Of a DNA stretch of 64,000 bases, positions 10,941 through 20,587 are shown in pieces. Within the stretch, counting starts at the first letter, position 1. Every line of letters starts with the position of its first letter. Below the pieces are notes generated by a model. The model did not search any database, was not told where the DNA came from, and saw nothing but the letters and a program-made list of their open reading frames with translations. The position numbers and the translations under genes are program-made. Source of the stretch: Arachnopeziza araneosa (taxonomy: Eukaryota; Ascomycota; Leotiomycetes; Helotiales; Arachnopezizaceae); contig QYAI01000013.1 in NCBI GenBank assembly GCA_003988855.1, forward strand, positions 238,425 to 302,424. The letters are read 5' to 3'.

Positions 10941-11949
10941 TTAGAATCTTTCCTTCATTCTACTCGCCACAGTTCTTAGGTTCCCATACACCTTTCCAGG
11001 CGGACTTCCTAGAATCAAACTCACAATCGCCTCCCTTGCAATGTGAATGTTCTTAAAACCCCCAAGAATATGAATCTTGCTATCCGCGAGAACTACCCTT
11101 GTACGACTTGCGTTCTCGATCGCGAACTTAGTTTTGCCATCCTTCCCCGCAATGCGTCCAATTGTTCTGCCTAAGTGCTCTCCCTGCAGTGTTTTGACAT
11201 CCTTAATTTCGAATGTCTCAATATACAGCTCGTCAAGGCGTAGTAGAGCGATGGCATCATCCACGCTTCCATGGAAATTAGCATATTTTCATCAAATTGT
11301 TGTTTGGAGATAAGAGAAGCACTGCGAGTTATGACTGTGCTAACAGCACATCATTTAAGACACATTGTCCAAGATAGAAGAGAGTGATGGTATAATAGAG
11401 TTCAGGATTCCTCACTCAAAACCAAGGGAGAATGCCTTTACAAAATCTTCGCCCTTTTGTAGCGCTCCAGGGTCCGTAGTGTGTTTGGAAGTGCGGAGCT
11501 CAACAGCTTTGTTCTTCATATTCATGCGGACTTGCAGCTTGAGATGTTCGACAAGAGGCGGGAAGATTTTGGGCCAGGCAGCTTTCAGTGGTGTCATCCT
11601 GTGAGGTGGGATTGATACTTTGCGGGTTTCGATTCTCTTGACTACATCCTGTAGAATATAAATATTTCGGCAGTTTTATTCGTATATGAACTTACCACAG
11701 TCTTTGCCGGCGCAAATTTCGGCCGGCCTTGCTCATCGATGTGCATTTCAGTGTCGCCTTCTACTGGTTGAACTACATTGAGTTCTGGTTCTGGCGCATC
11801 TAGTAATAATTCGTCATCTTGATCTACTTCCTGTTAGAGGCTGTCAAAGTGGATGGAATTAGGCATATCTATGCACCTTCGGGGAGGGGTAGATTTGCTG
11901 CTTCTGTCAGCTCTTCTGGCTCTCGCAATAGTGCTGTTGGCGCAGGCAT
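10941..11949 (-). CDS. PNO1: Ribosome assembly KH-domain protein Pno1/Dim2
   Basis: Coding exons 11949-11877, 11826-11696, 11648-11416 and 11265-10941 sum to 762 nt (253 residues). Pno1/Dim2 is a 90S/pre-40S assembly factor that works with the Nob1 nuclease and the Dim1 methylase in nucleolus and cytoplasm. The N terminus ([18 protein letters not shown], then DQDDELLLD) is acidic. The conserved core begins at [20 protein letters not shown] and contains the divergent first KH fold. The second KH domain includes [20 protein letters not shown] and [20 protein letters not shown] with the loop GRIAGKDG. The end ...VASRMKERF is family typical. The first intron uses an AAG acceptor and the third is 150 nt, unusually long for this window; both were chosen because they restore the conserved frame ([19 protein letters not shown]). 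The gene is divergent with MDM31, 254 bp apart. Confidence 0.88.
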
Positions 11950-12203
11950 TTTTGGGCGCAAATTCCAGACTGGCTGACAGCGTCGCAAAGATGTGTTTGT
12001 GGTGGGGGAAATATTCATTCAAGGCTGGTAAGAAATTGTGAAAACGCATGATTAAAATTGTCCGTGCGTTTCGCGCTTGGTCTCGCGAAAATTAGATAAA
12101 CTTCGTCATAGCTAATGCCTTCTCTCCTCTAGTTATACTTCATGCTGGGAATATCGAGCTCGCGACTTCAACAGTCTGCCCTATCAAGTATGACCTCTAG
12201 AGT
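11950..12203. promoter_or_regulatory. Shared divergent promoter, PNO1 / MDM31
   Basis: Only 254 bp separate the start codons of PNO1 (minus) and MDM31 (plus), so both promoters must lie here or overlap 5' leaders. No clear TATA box is seen, as is usual for housekeeping genes. Confidence 0.6.
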
Positions 12204-14406
12204 ATGTCGTCAAAGATAACGCAAAGGCTGTGGTCCCATTTATGGGAAACAGCAAACACAGCGTTCAAGCCCTCTCGAAGCCAAAAGCCAAGATTTTCGA
12301 CGTCGACATGTGAACGCTCACCAAAAGCTTTTCCATGGATCAGACCACAATCAAAATGTCGATCAACTCAAAAGACGAAGATGTCGAAGAGTTTCGCTTC
12401 ATGCGGGCTCCTTTTCCTAGATCTAAACCCTGCTTCAACCACAGCTTCTTCCATTGCCAGCTCTTGTGCAGCAAGCATGGAAAAATCTTTGTATATTTCG
12501 AACACGATACCTCGCCAAGGCGTGACTTCGTTGGTACAGAAAGCATGGCATAGAGAGATACACTCGAGTAGCAAAAGGAGGCAAAAGGGTAATTCGAGGA
12601 GGAATAAGAGCTCTGCATCAAATGGAGGAAGTGGCAGATCTGTGTCTCAGAACGGGAACCCATCGTCGAAAACTCCCCCGACGACGAAAAAGGTGGAAGC
12701 ACCCAAGGTCGATCCTCCCTCAAGTAACTATCTGCATCTACCACACTTGCCAAAGATGCCCCATAGACCGACAAAAGAAGAACTGCTAGCAGCAGCCACT
12801 GGATTCTGGTCGCGGCTAAAAGTCAGGTTCAAATGGTTTTCTATTCGAAGTGTACGGCCTTGGAATGTCGATGACTGGAGCGCTTTTGTTTCCTGGTTCG
12901 TTCTTGGAAATATTGTCTGGGTTTTGGTAGGGACAACAACCTTCTTTTCACTTGTCATACTCTCGATCAACACAGTTGTTGCACAAGGTATGTGTTTCGT
13001 CGGATAATTTGAGCATTCGACGACTGACAGAGTGTTCAGAAACCTTGGCGAGGTGGATTGGTGATTATCTTACCCATTCAGCAGGAGTTAAGGTGGTTTT
13101 CGAGTCCGCCATCGTGCCAAAGTGGAAGGATGGAGTGATTACTTTTCACAATGTTTTTGTATCCCGAAGGCCAGGTCAAGGCAAGACTAAAGTCAGCAAG
13201 GGCTCGTCTGTCACAGCAGCCGCTGTAGCGGCAGCTGAGAGACAAGCCGAAACTGACAACAAGAAAGAGGAAGAGGAAGAAGATACTAATTACACGCAAT
13301 TTGACTTGACAATTGCAACAGTCAATGTTACTTTGTCATTTGTCAAATGGTGGAATGGCAAGGGACTGCTTCGGGATGTAGAGGTCAAAGGTGTTCGAGG
13401 AATTGTGGATCGAACTTCTGTTCATTGGGGAGGCGAATATATTGACCCCCGGACGTATCGCCACGAACGTCACCCTGGAGATTTCGAGATCGATTCTTTC
13501 AAAATGGAGGACTTACTTGTCACGATCCACCAACCAAATGGATTCAGGCCATTCTCCGTCAGTATATTTTCATGTGACTTGCCACAGTTGCGAAAACAAT
13601 GGTTGTTTTATGATTTCCTCTCAGCAAATAACATGTCCGGGGCATTCGATGGATCATTATTCACAATTCACCCACGACAGATTCAAGGTCTCGCTGGGGC
13701 ACATCATGAAGATGAAGAGGACAGAGAAAAAAATCCTTGGAAGAAGCACAGCCGACTTCGAATTGATGGGCTGAAGATTGACCATCTCAACCGCGGAGTT
13801 GAAGGTCCGTTTGGGTGGATCCACGAGGGGAATGTGGACATCGTGGCAGATATCCTTTTCCCTGCTGATGCAGATGAAAGTGTAGCCAAATTAATGTCTG
13901 ATTTCTACGAGCGCATGGAGGCTACGGTAACATCAAATCGATATCTCCACATCCTTGAAAAGAATCCCCGAATCGCAGATCTCAACACTCCTGAGGCGAA
14001 AGCCGCATATGCAGAAAAGATGAGTAGAGACAACGACAAACGTTTCCTTGTCATGGATCTTCGCGTCCATTTGAACGATGTGAGAGCAGCTGTTCCACTG
14101 TTCACGCGGGACCTATCATACATCAACCAAGCGCTTATTCGCCCCATTGTTGCATATATCAACTCTCAAAAGACGTTCATACCAATCAACTGCCGTATTG
14201 TAAAACGTGCAAGTGAATTCGATGGTAGCTGGACAATATTTGACAGCGGATTGATGGAGGATTTATCGGCAGAGACATACGAAGCGTTTGCGAAAGACGT
14301 AGTAGACAGCCAGGCCAGGCTGCGCCGACTAAAGAAAGTGGGCTTCTGGTCGATTTCTTTAGCGATTCAGGCGCTTTTTATGGGCATGGCTGGGAATATT
14401 GCATGA
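12204..14406 (+). CDS. MDM31: Mitochondrial inner-membrane protein Mdm31/Mdm32 family
   Basis: Exons 12204-12987 and 13040-14406 give 716 residues. Mdm31/Mdm32 proteins of the mitochondrial inner membrane are needed for mitochondrial morphology, nucleoid stability and inheritance, and for cardiolipin homeostasis. The first about 110 residues are Arg/Ser-rich and acidic-poor, consistent with a long mitochondrial presequence. A transmembrane segment follows near residues 240-260 (FVLGNIVWVLVGTTTFFSLVIL). The conserved body includes ARWIGDYLTH, VTLSFVKWWNGKGLLRDVEVKGVRGIVDR and IDGLKIDHLNRGVEGPFGWI. A second hydrophobic stretch lies at the very C terminus (FWSISLAIQALFMGMAG). A Lys/Glu-rich low-complexity insert lies near residues 300-325. 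The gene could be MDM31 or MDM32; filamentous fungi usually keep one or both and I cannot separate them without an alignment. Confidence 0.85.
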
Positions 14407-14846
14407 TGTTAATGACTCTCTTCACTCAATATCACAGATGTATAAAAGTCGGGCTGGCATTTGTAGGTGAAGGCAAGGCGTTAACTGCAGCTCTCGGATG
14501 GGCTTGCATTTAGGAGTTCGGATGGGATACATAATTGTATAGTGCATATAGACATTCCTACTAGGTGGCGTGGGCTCGAGCTCGAATACATAGAAGAATA
14601 AAATGAAGGCTTCATGAATTCGTAATGTTCATGTGTTAAAACTATTGCATCTCTTTCATCGCCCTCCCATCATTATTTACTGCCTAAAATATACCTTCTG
14701 ACAACCAAGCAACCAGACTCGTAACACAATATCGCTTTTCTCTCGCCTTTCCGTTTCATATCCCAACAAACAAATCTACAATTAATTACAAGTTTGAAGT
14801 TTTAATCCTAATCCAATAGCCCCACTGCTCGAGTCCAATGCATGAA
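14407..14846. other. Spacer between convergent MDM31 and the FHA kinase
   Basis: AT-rich 440-bp spacer with 3' UTRs only; no gene or repeat seen. Confidence 0.5.
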
Positions 14847-17079
14847 TCAGCTCTTTGTGGCTTCAACCTCGCCAGTTGAGTAAATTGACGACTCGTTTCC
14901 ATAGAGCTCTTCATCTCCTCGGCCTCCAAGACCCATGAACTCTTTGGGATTCCGATTTTTAGAAGGCGTATCTTCCTGCTTTGCCTTTGGATTTTGTTTT
15001 GGAGCTCCTGGTTTACTCTTTGGTACTCCATTCGAGTTGGTGATAACAGGATTATTAACTCTGTTCTGGGAGGACTTGGCATTTGGATTCTTGACGTAAA
15101 CCTTTACAGGATCTTTGCTCGCCTCAATCTCGATAACTCTAGTGATCTTCACGTCATTAATAGAGCTGAGGAGTGTTCGCTCTCTAGCCATCTTTCGCTT
15201 GCTGAAATCGAGGCCAGCAATGCCTCCCACCAAGCCGTCTGTGCTATCATTCGCGTTCGGCATCTTTTGCGTCACCCAAGGATGCTCTAAACAGTCATCG
15301 ATAGTGTAGCGCTTCTCGACATCGACAGTCAACATGCGGTCGATAAGGTCAAGTGCTGGATCGCCGACTGAGTCCCAATAAGGTGAAGGGTAATCAAATC
15401 TACCAGCTTTAATTTGCTGGGTCAGGGTGTAAGGGTTTTCTCTGGAATAGAGTTCGTCGGAAAACGGCGGAAAGCCACAAAGACAAATATAAAGGACAAC
15501 CCCCAAGGACCATATGTCTACAGCTCGAGTGTAACGGCGGTGCCGAGAATCCTCGAGAATTTCAGGGGCAACATAACTTGGAGTTCCACACAAGGTAGTG
15601 GTGAACGACTCTTCTCCGATGATCTTCGCCAGACCGAAGTCAGCCACTTTAACATGGAGGTCCTTGTCTGTAAGTAAGATGTTTTCAGGTTTGATATCTC
15701 GATGGACGATTCCTCGTTCATGCTATAGCTGTTAGACAGATGACAACAAGGCAAAGAACAACTGACTAAATATTTTACTCCCTGGAAAAGTTGAATAAAG
15801 ACCTTTCTTGTCTCAGCCTCCGTCAATTTTTGTTTCATGACAATCCAATTGAACAGTTCTCCTTCCGCTGCAAGTTCCAGAACAAGATAAACTGCGGTTG
15901 GCTCATCAAATGTATCTTTTAAACACAGCATATTTGGATGGCTGACACCCATAAGCACAGCAATTTCTTGCTGTAAGCCCTCGGTTTTCGAGCGTTCCTC
16001 GACACCAGGCTGCTTTGAGAAGATCTTGACTGCGTATCGTTGGCCAGTCGACTTCTCAACACATAAGAATACTTCTGCGAAATGTCCTTTCCCAAGCTTC
16101 TCTAATAGCGTATACTGTTGTAGAAACGCGCTTGTATCGCGATGCTTTGGATACCGAAACACAAACCGTGCTTTATCGAGCACCGTGATCTCGTCATGGT
16201 CTCGAAGCTCCCGTCTCTTATTTCTTCCAACCATTGCATTATTGACGAAAGTGCCGTTACTAGATAGGTCTTCAACAATAGCAACAGTATCGCCTCCTTT
16301 GTTTTCTGTGAAGAAGAGGCAATGTCTATTCGAAATGATGGGATCATCAATCACAAGATCTAATGGATCCCAAATTAGCTACGCGCGATGAAGATTCGAG
16401 GAAAACAACCTACCACATTCTGGATGCCGGCCAATAAGGTAGCCTCCGGAGGTGACGCCTTTGATTTTGGTTTGCTCATATGCTTCTTCTTCCTTTTGGA
16501 AATCCTTCCCCTTTCCCTTCCCCTTTTTAGACCTTCCCTTGGGATCTTTGCCAAATGAGTTGGTGCTGTCTGGCAATGGACAAGCATTTCGTTTCCTCAT
16601 AACCAGAGGTCTGCCATACTTCTGATCCAATGGAAGTAAATATCCCCAAACTCCTTCTTCTACTTCATCCTCTACTTCGTCTGATAATGCAGCTGCAGGA
16701 TATGCAAATTGTGAGAAGGCTTGAGTGTCTTGCGGGGGGGATGAGATACTCGACGCTTCAACTAAGTCATATGGACGGGAGTTGATTTGGCTAGGTCGAC
16801 CTTCCGGTGGGGTTGCAGTCGTTTCCTTGTACGCATCGTTCGAGACTGTAGATTCCTGGTGCGTGACGGGTGATGGTAAATGCTGTTTCTGCGATACCGG
16901 GGTCTTGTCTTGTGAATGGGAGAGTCGTTCAGATCTTCGAGGCTTCTTGGATGGGTCTTCGTCTTCTGTAGCTCCACCCTTGGCAGTTGTCAGTATTGGA
17001 TAACAGCCTGTAAGGCATCAAGAAATCTAGAACATACTCTGCCGCGTTTCAATTGAGATTTCTTCTCGCGTGGTGCCAT
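14847..17079 (-). CDS. Checkpoint kinase with FHA domain (Chk2/Rad53/PRD-4 type)
   Basis: Exons 17079-17038, 16978-16414, 16359-15767 and 15722-14847 sum to 2076 nt (691 residues). This is a DNA-damage checkpoint Ser/Thr kinase. The N terminus holds several SQ/TQ sites (LSHSQDK, PVSQK, PSQI, DTQAFSQF), targets of ATM/ATR-type kinases. One FHA domain (about 172-270) has GGYLIGRHPEC, ISNRHCLFF and DLSSNGTFVNN, the phosphothreonine-binding residues. The kinase domain (about 282-550) has GKGHFAEVFL, AVKIFSK, HRDIKPENILL, the DFG loop, CGTPSYVAPE and VDIWSLGVVLY. The C-terminal tail is Lys/Pro/Asn-rich. One FHA domain before the kinase matches human Chk2, Aspergillus ChkB and Neurospora PRD-4 rather than two-FHA yeast Rad53. 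The third intron starts GTCAGT; the frame requires it. Confidence 0.92.
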
Positions 17080-17818
17080 CTGCAAACGGTGACGCAGGAA
17101 TCTACTCTAATTGAAGCTCACCTGAAGCTAGGTATGGTATAGCAGGAGCGAATGGAAATGTGAGACTAAGGATCTAAAGGGCAGAACAGGTTCTTATGCC
17201 TGAAGGAGTATGAAGAAGTGAAGGTCAAGCAAGTACAGAAGTATTGGATATCCGTTTCCCGTCGTCGAGAGCGAGAGCAAGGTTCCTGGTTGTCGGTTTG
17301 TCTTGACGGACTGCGGGTGCCTTTTTCCGACTTCACTACAGGCTTTTAGCGAGCTACTCGGTGAGTGGATGCGATGAACCACAAACCCACAACGGAGGCG
17401 ATCAAGTTTGTCGATTCGTTCTGAGGCACAGGTCAAGGTTCAGTCAAGAGGAAGTTTTTGTCACAGCGATTATGCAGGAAATCACATATAAAATAGATTC
17501 ACATGTTAGTCTGTTAATGTTGCTGGTCACTCAGCCCACTTCTGGGAATGATGACTTTTTGATTCAGGCCCGCTTTACTTTGGTAATGGGGCTTCAAGGA
17601 ACACAGCCGAGGGCTTTCTGAGCGGGCCGGTGACCTTAGCCTCGTGATGACAGCCTTGTCGAGTCAAGGAAGCACGAAAGTGACTTTATCACGAGTTATG
17701 AGCTCACTCCTCGTCATAGCCCATCCAAGTACTCTTACATTACATAGAGCCCAGGCACGTGCAGTTCTAGCTTCCAGGCCAAAAGCCCGGCAGAACTGAT
17801 GCTAGAGGTCTTCATGTT
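17080..17818. other. Upstream region of the FHA kinase
   Basis: About 740 bp between the kinase start and the stop of the next minus-strand gene; it holds the kinase promoter. Short open frames at 17194-17621 carry no family motif. No repeat or site recognised. Confidence 0.5.
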
Positions 17819-18765
17819 TTAAGTGTCAAATCGAGATTTTCTCTTAACACCTTGCACGTGGGGTGAACTCGACCGTCCTCGGTCTAGTCCTGCCATTACT
17901 CTCTCTGCTGCACTTCCACTCTTTGGTTTCCCTAAAGTAGAGGGCGTTCCCGTCCGGTCCGGTCTTTCTCCTCCTCCAGAAGCCGGTACAAAATCTACAC
18001 TATCTCTCTGACCTCGGATTTTTTCATCTTCTTTCTTCTTGAGAATTTTCTGCTGACTCTTTGCAAGTTCTTCCTTGTGTGCACCATCAGGAAATCCCCC
18101 GGGATTCCATAATTCCTTTGGAAGTGTCGTTTCATACTGGCTGACTTCATCAATGTTGGAGAAGTCCATGAGCTTCTCCATAAGACTTGGATTTTTTAAC
18201 GCAGAGGAGTTTGCTAGTTTCTGATTGAAATGAACGCCCTGCTTCTTTAACTCTAGAAAATGCTTGAATTTGGCATCGGTACTCTCTCTTGGTGAAGTCG
18301 GAGGCGATGGAGGTACATCATAGCTTGGTAATGTGGGAAGTGTCAAGTCCCTTAAAAGAGCTCTATTTGAAGAATACGGCGATAATGGCGGAATCGACTG
18401 GTTCTGGTCCTGGTCCAGCGATTCCGTTTCCATTTCCATTGCTGGGCCTAGAGAAGGCCCAACCAAAGGAGCATCTGGTTCAAGAACAGATTTCGTTCTC
18501 TCGACAATGCGAGCTGTCTCTAACGATGCACCATTGGCTTTGACATCTGATAGAAAGTTAGCCATCATTGTCTTCCATTAAGCTTTTTTTAAGAAGAAAA
18601 TAGTACCCAGAATAACTCCAGTGCGCGGTTGAACCTGCAACCTAGACTGTTAGAAAATAGTTCAACAGATTTTGAAATAAGACCTTCATTTACGTTTAAC
18701 TGCTGATTCGTTTCGCGCATACCATCTTCATCGTCGCTGCTTCCATAATTTACTAGAGTTGACAT
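17819..18765 (-). CDS. HCNGP/SAP30BP-like nuclear protein
   Basis: The main exon is 18546-17819 and a short first exon begins at the ATG at 18765. Two donors keep the frame: GTATGC after GSSDDED (first exon 18765-18723) or GTCTTA after NVNE, so the exact N terminus is unsure; the first gives 256 residues. The start MSTLVNYGSSDDED is typical of fungal members. The HCNGP core shows KFKHFLELKKQGVHFNQKL, NPSLMEKLMDFSNIDEV and TTLPKELWNPGGFPDG, followed by a charged helix and the terminal KRKSRFDT. Human SAP30BP acts with RNPS1 in splicing of short introns and was first described as a transcription regulator. It is divergent with PRE4 across 181 bp. Confidence 0.8.
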
Positions 18766-18946
18766 TTTTGATGGAAGAGAGGAATCTGAGGTGGTCAACT
18801 TTAAGGACCCAGGTACCCCTGCACTAGCGCGGTTCGCGGAAGCTTGACGACTGCCATTGCAACCTAAAACCTCTCCAAGTTATCAACTTCCCAGAGCTCA
18901 AGCTTCCTCCACCACCTTTTCAACACCACCTTCCGCGTCATAAATC
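18766..18946. promoter_or_regulatory. Shared divergent promoter, HCNGP-like gene / PRE4
   Basis: 181 bp between the two start codons. The PRE4 side is CT/CA-rich (TTCCTCCACCACC), typical of fungal transcription starts. No yeast-type PACE box (GGTGGCAAA) was seen. Confidence 0.6.
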
Positions 18947-19902
18947 ATGAATCATCTTCCTCAAGCTTGGGGCCGTGTAAGTTGCCCAGTAGTTGGGTGT
19001 CAGTCTGTCATTTGTACTGACTTATTTCTTCAAGCCTAGAGACGACGTCTATGGCGCCTATGACAGCTCTTATCTTCAAAGTAATGGACCAAATCAACAC
19101 ACTCAATCGCCTGTCGTCACTGGAACGTCAGTCATAGCTGTTAAGTTCAAGGATGGAGTCGTTATTGCTGCCGATAACCTGGGTACGGCTTCATCTTCAA
19201 CACCATTGACTTTCGGATAGCTGACATTTTCTTTCGGATAGCTTCCTATGGTTCATTAGCACGATTTACCGATGTAAAGCGTCTCCGAAAATTCGCAGAC
19301 TCCTCTGTCGTTGGCTTCGGTGGCGATGTGTCCGATATGCAGTATCTTGACCGCCTCCTAAATTCTCTCGACATTGAGGAAGCATATAGCTCGTCCGGAC
19401 ACACCCTTAATGCCAAGAATCTTCATACCTATCTTTCGAAGGTCTTTTATAAACGTCGTTCGGATTTCAATCCATTGTGGAATTCTGTATTGGTAGCAGG
19501 ATTAGATGGAGAGGACAAACCATTCCTGGCGAGCGCCGATTTATTGGGCACCACGTTTACATCGCCTAGTTTAGCTACAGGCTTTGGTGCACATCTTGCT
19601 CAGCCACTTTTACGAAAAGTGGTACCCGATGAGGAAGCCGCGGCAAGACTTTCGAAGGAGCAGGCTGTAGAAGCAGTCAAGGAGAGTATGAAGGTCCTGT
19701 TCTACAGAGATGCTAGAAGTTTAGACAAATATTCCATTGCGGTGATTACGAAAGAAGGAATTGAGTTGAAGGAGGATGAGAAACTCGAGAACCAGAGTTG
19801 GGCATTGTAAGTCCAAAAAGACTTCGGATTTAAGGCATCATCATACTGACAAATTTCAACAGTGCAGACCAGATTCGCGGCTATGGAACCCAAGTAAACT
19901 GA
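18947..19902 (+). CDS. PRE4: Proteasome subunit beta type-7 (Pre4 / PSMB4)
   Basis: Exons 18947-18976, 19035-19182, 19242-19806 and 19863-19902 give 260 residues. This is a non-catalytic 20S beta-ring subunit whose C-terminal arm wraps its neighbour. The sequence shows the pro-region [10 protein letters not shown], then [25 protein letters not shown], the mature beta-fold start, [22 protein letters not shown] and the C-terminal [13 protein letters not shown]. The last ten or so residues come from a 40-nt exon; without that splice the frame stops early after SWAL. The second intron has two identical acceptor contexts 21 nt apart, so a 7-residue in-frame insertion is possible. Confidence 0.92.
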
Positions 19903-20587
19903 TATCTGCTCTTCCATTGTACTATAAGGTTTACATGAGACAAAGGTGTTGGCAGTGTCGTTCATGCTTTTAAACTATCGTTGCTCCTTCGGCCCAGATC
20001 GCTCTACAGCTATAGCAGCAAAAGATATTTCAAAACGAGACATCAAAATCGTCAATGCGTGCTGAACCTATCAGCTACGCCTTCCCAAGATAGAGACTCT
20101 GCGTTGTCAAAATTAGAATCACGTGATAAAAAAACAACCCACAATCCATTACCCCATTACTCACAACTGCTTGACTATCTTGTGAAGACGAACATTTGCC
20201 TGTCATTTTCAGATCCTTGAAACTTCATTCTTTCTCCCACCTCAGGATGTAAATATCCAGCATCGTCTCCGCGTGAGCCTTGTGCAGGTGGAATTAATGA
20301 AAGTAAGCGTCGTCTCCTGAGAGGAACCCTGCAATATAAGCAATCTGTGACGGAAACCCGCATTCCGATCTTTGCACCTGTATCGACTCTTGTGACTCTA
20401 TCCAACAGAGATTTATGCCAATGCAGGATTCAACTTCCGCCTGTCCCTCTCCACATCTTTGTCGCTTATTCCAGAACCTCTTTTGAACGACCGAGACATA
20501 ACATCAGCAGCGATCCACCTCTTGAATGTTCGGGCTCCGAGCCTCCTTAATACACAGTAGCAGGAGGCGCCACAGGTGACGATTGGT
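19903..20587. other. Spacer between PRE4 and the kinase gene
   Basis: 685 bp holding the PRE4 3' UTR and the promoter of the next gene. No gene, repeat or site recognised. Confidence 0.45.
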
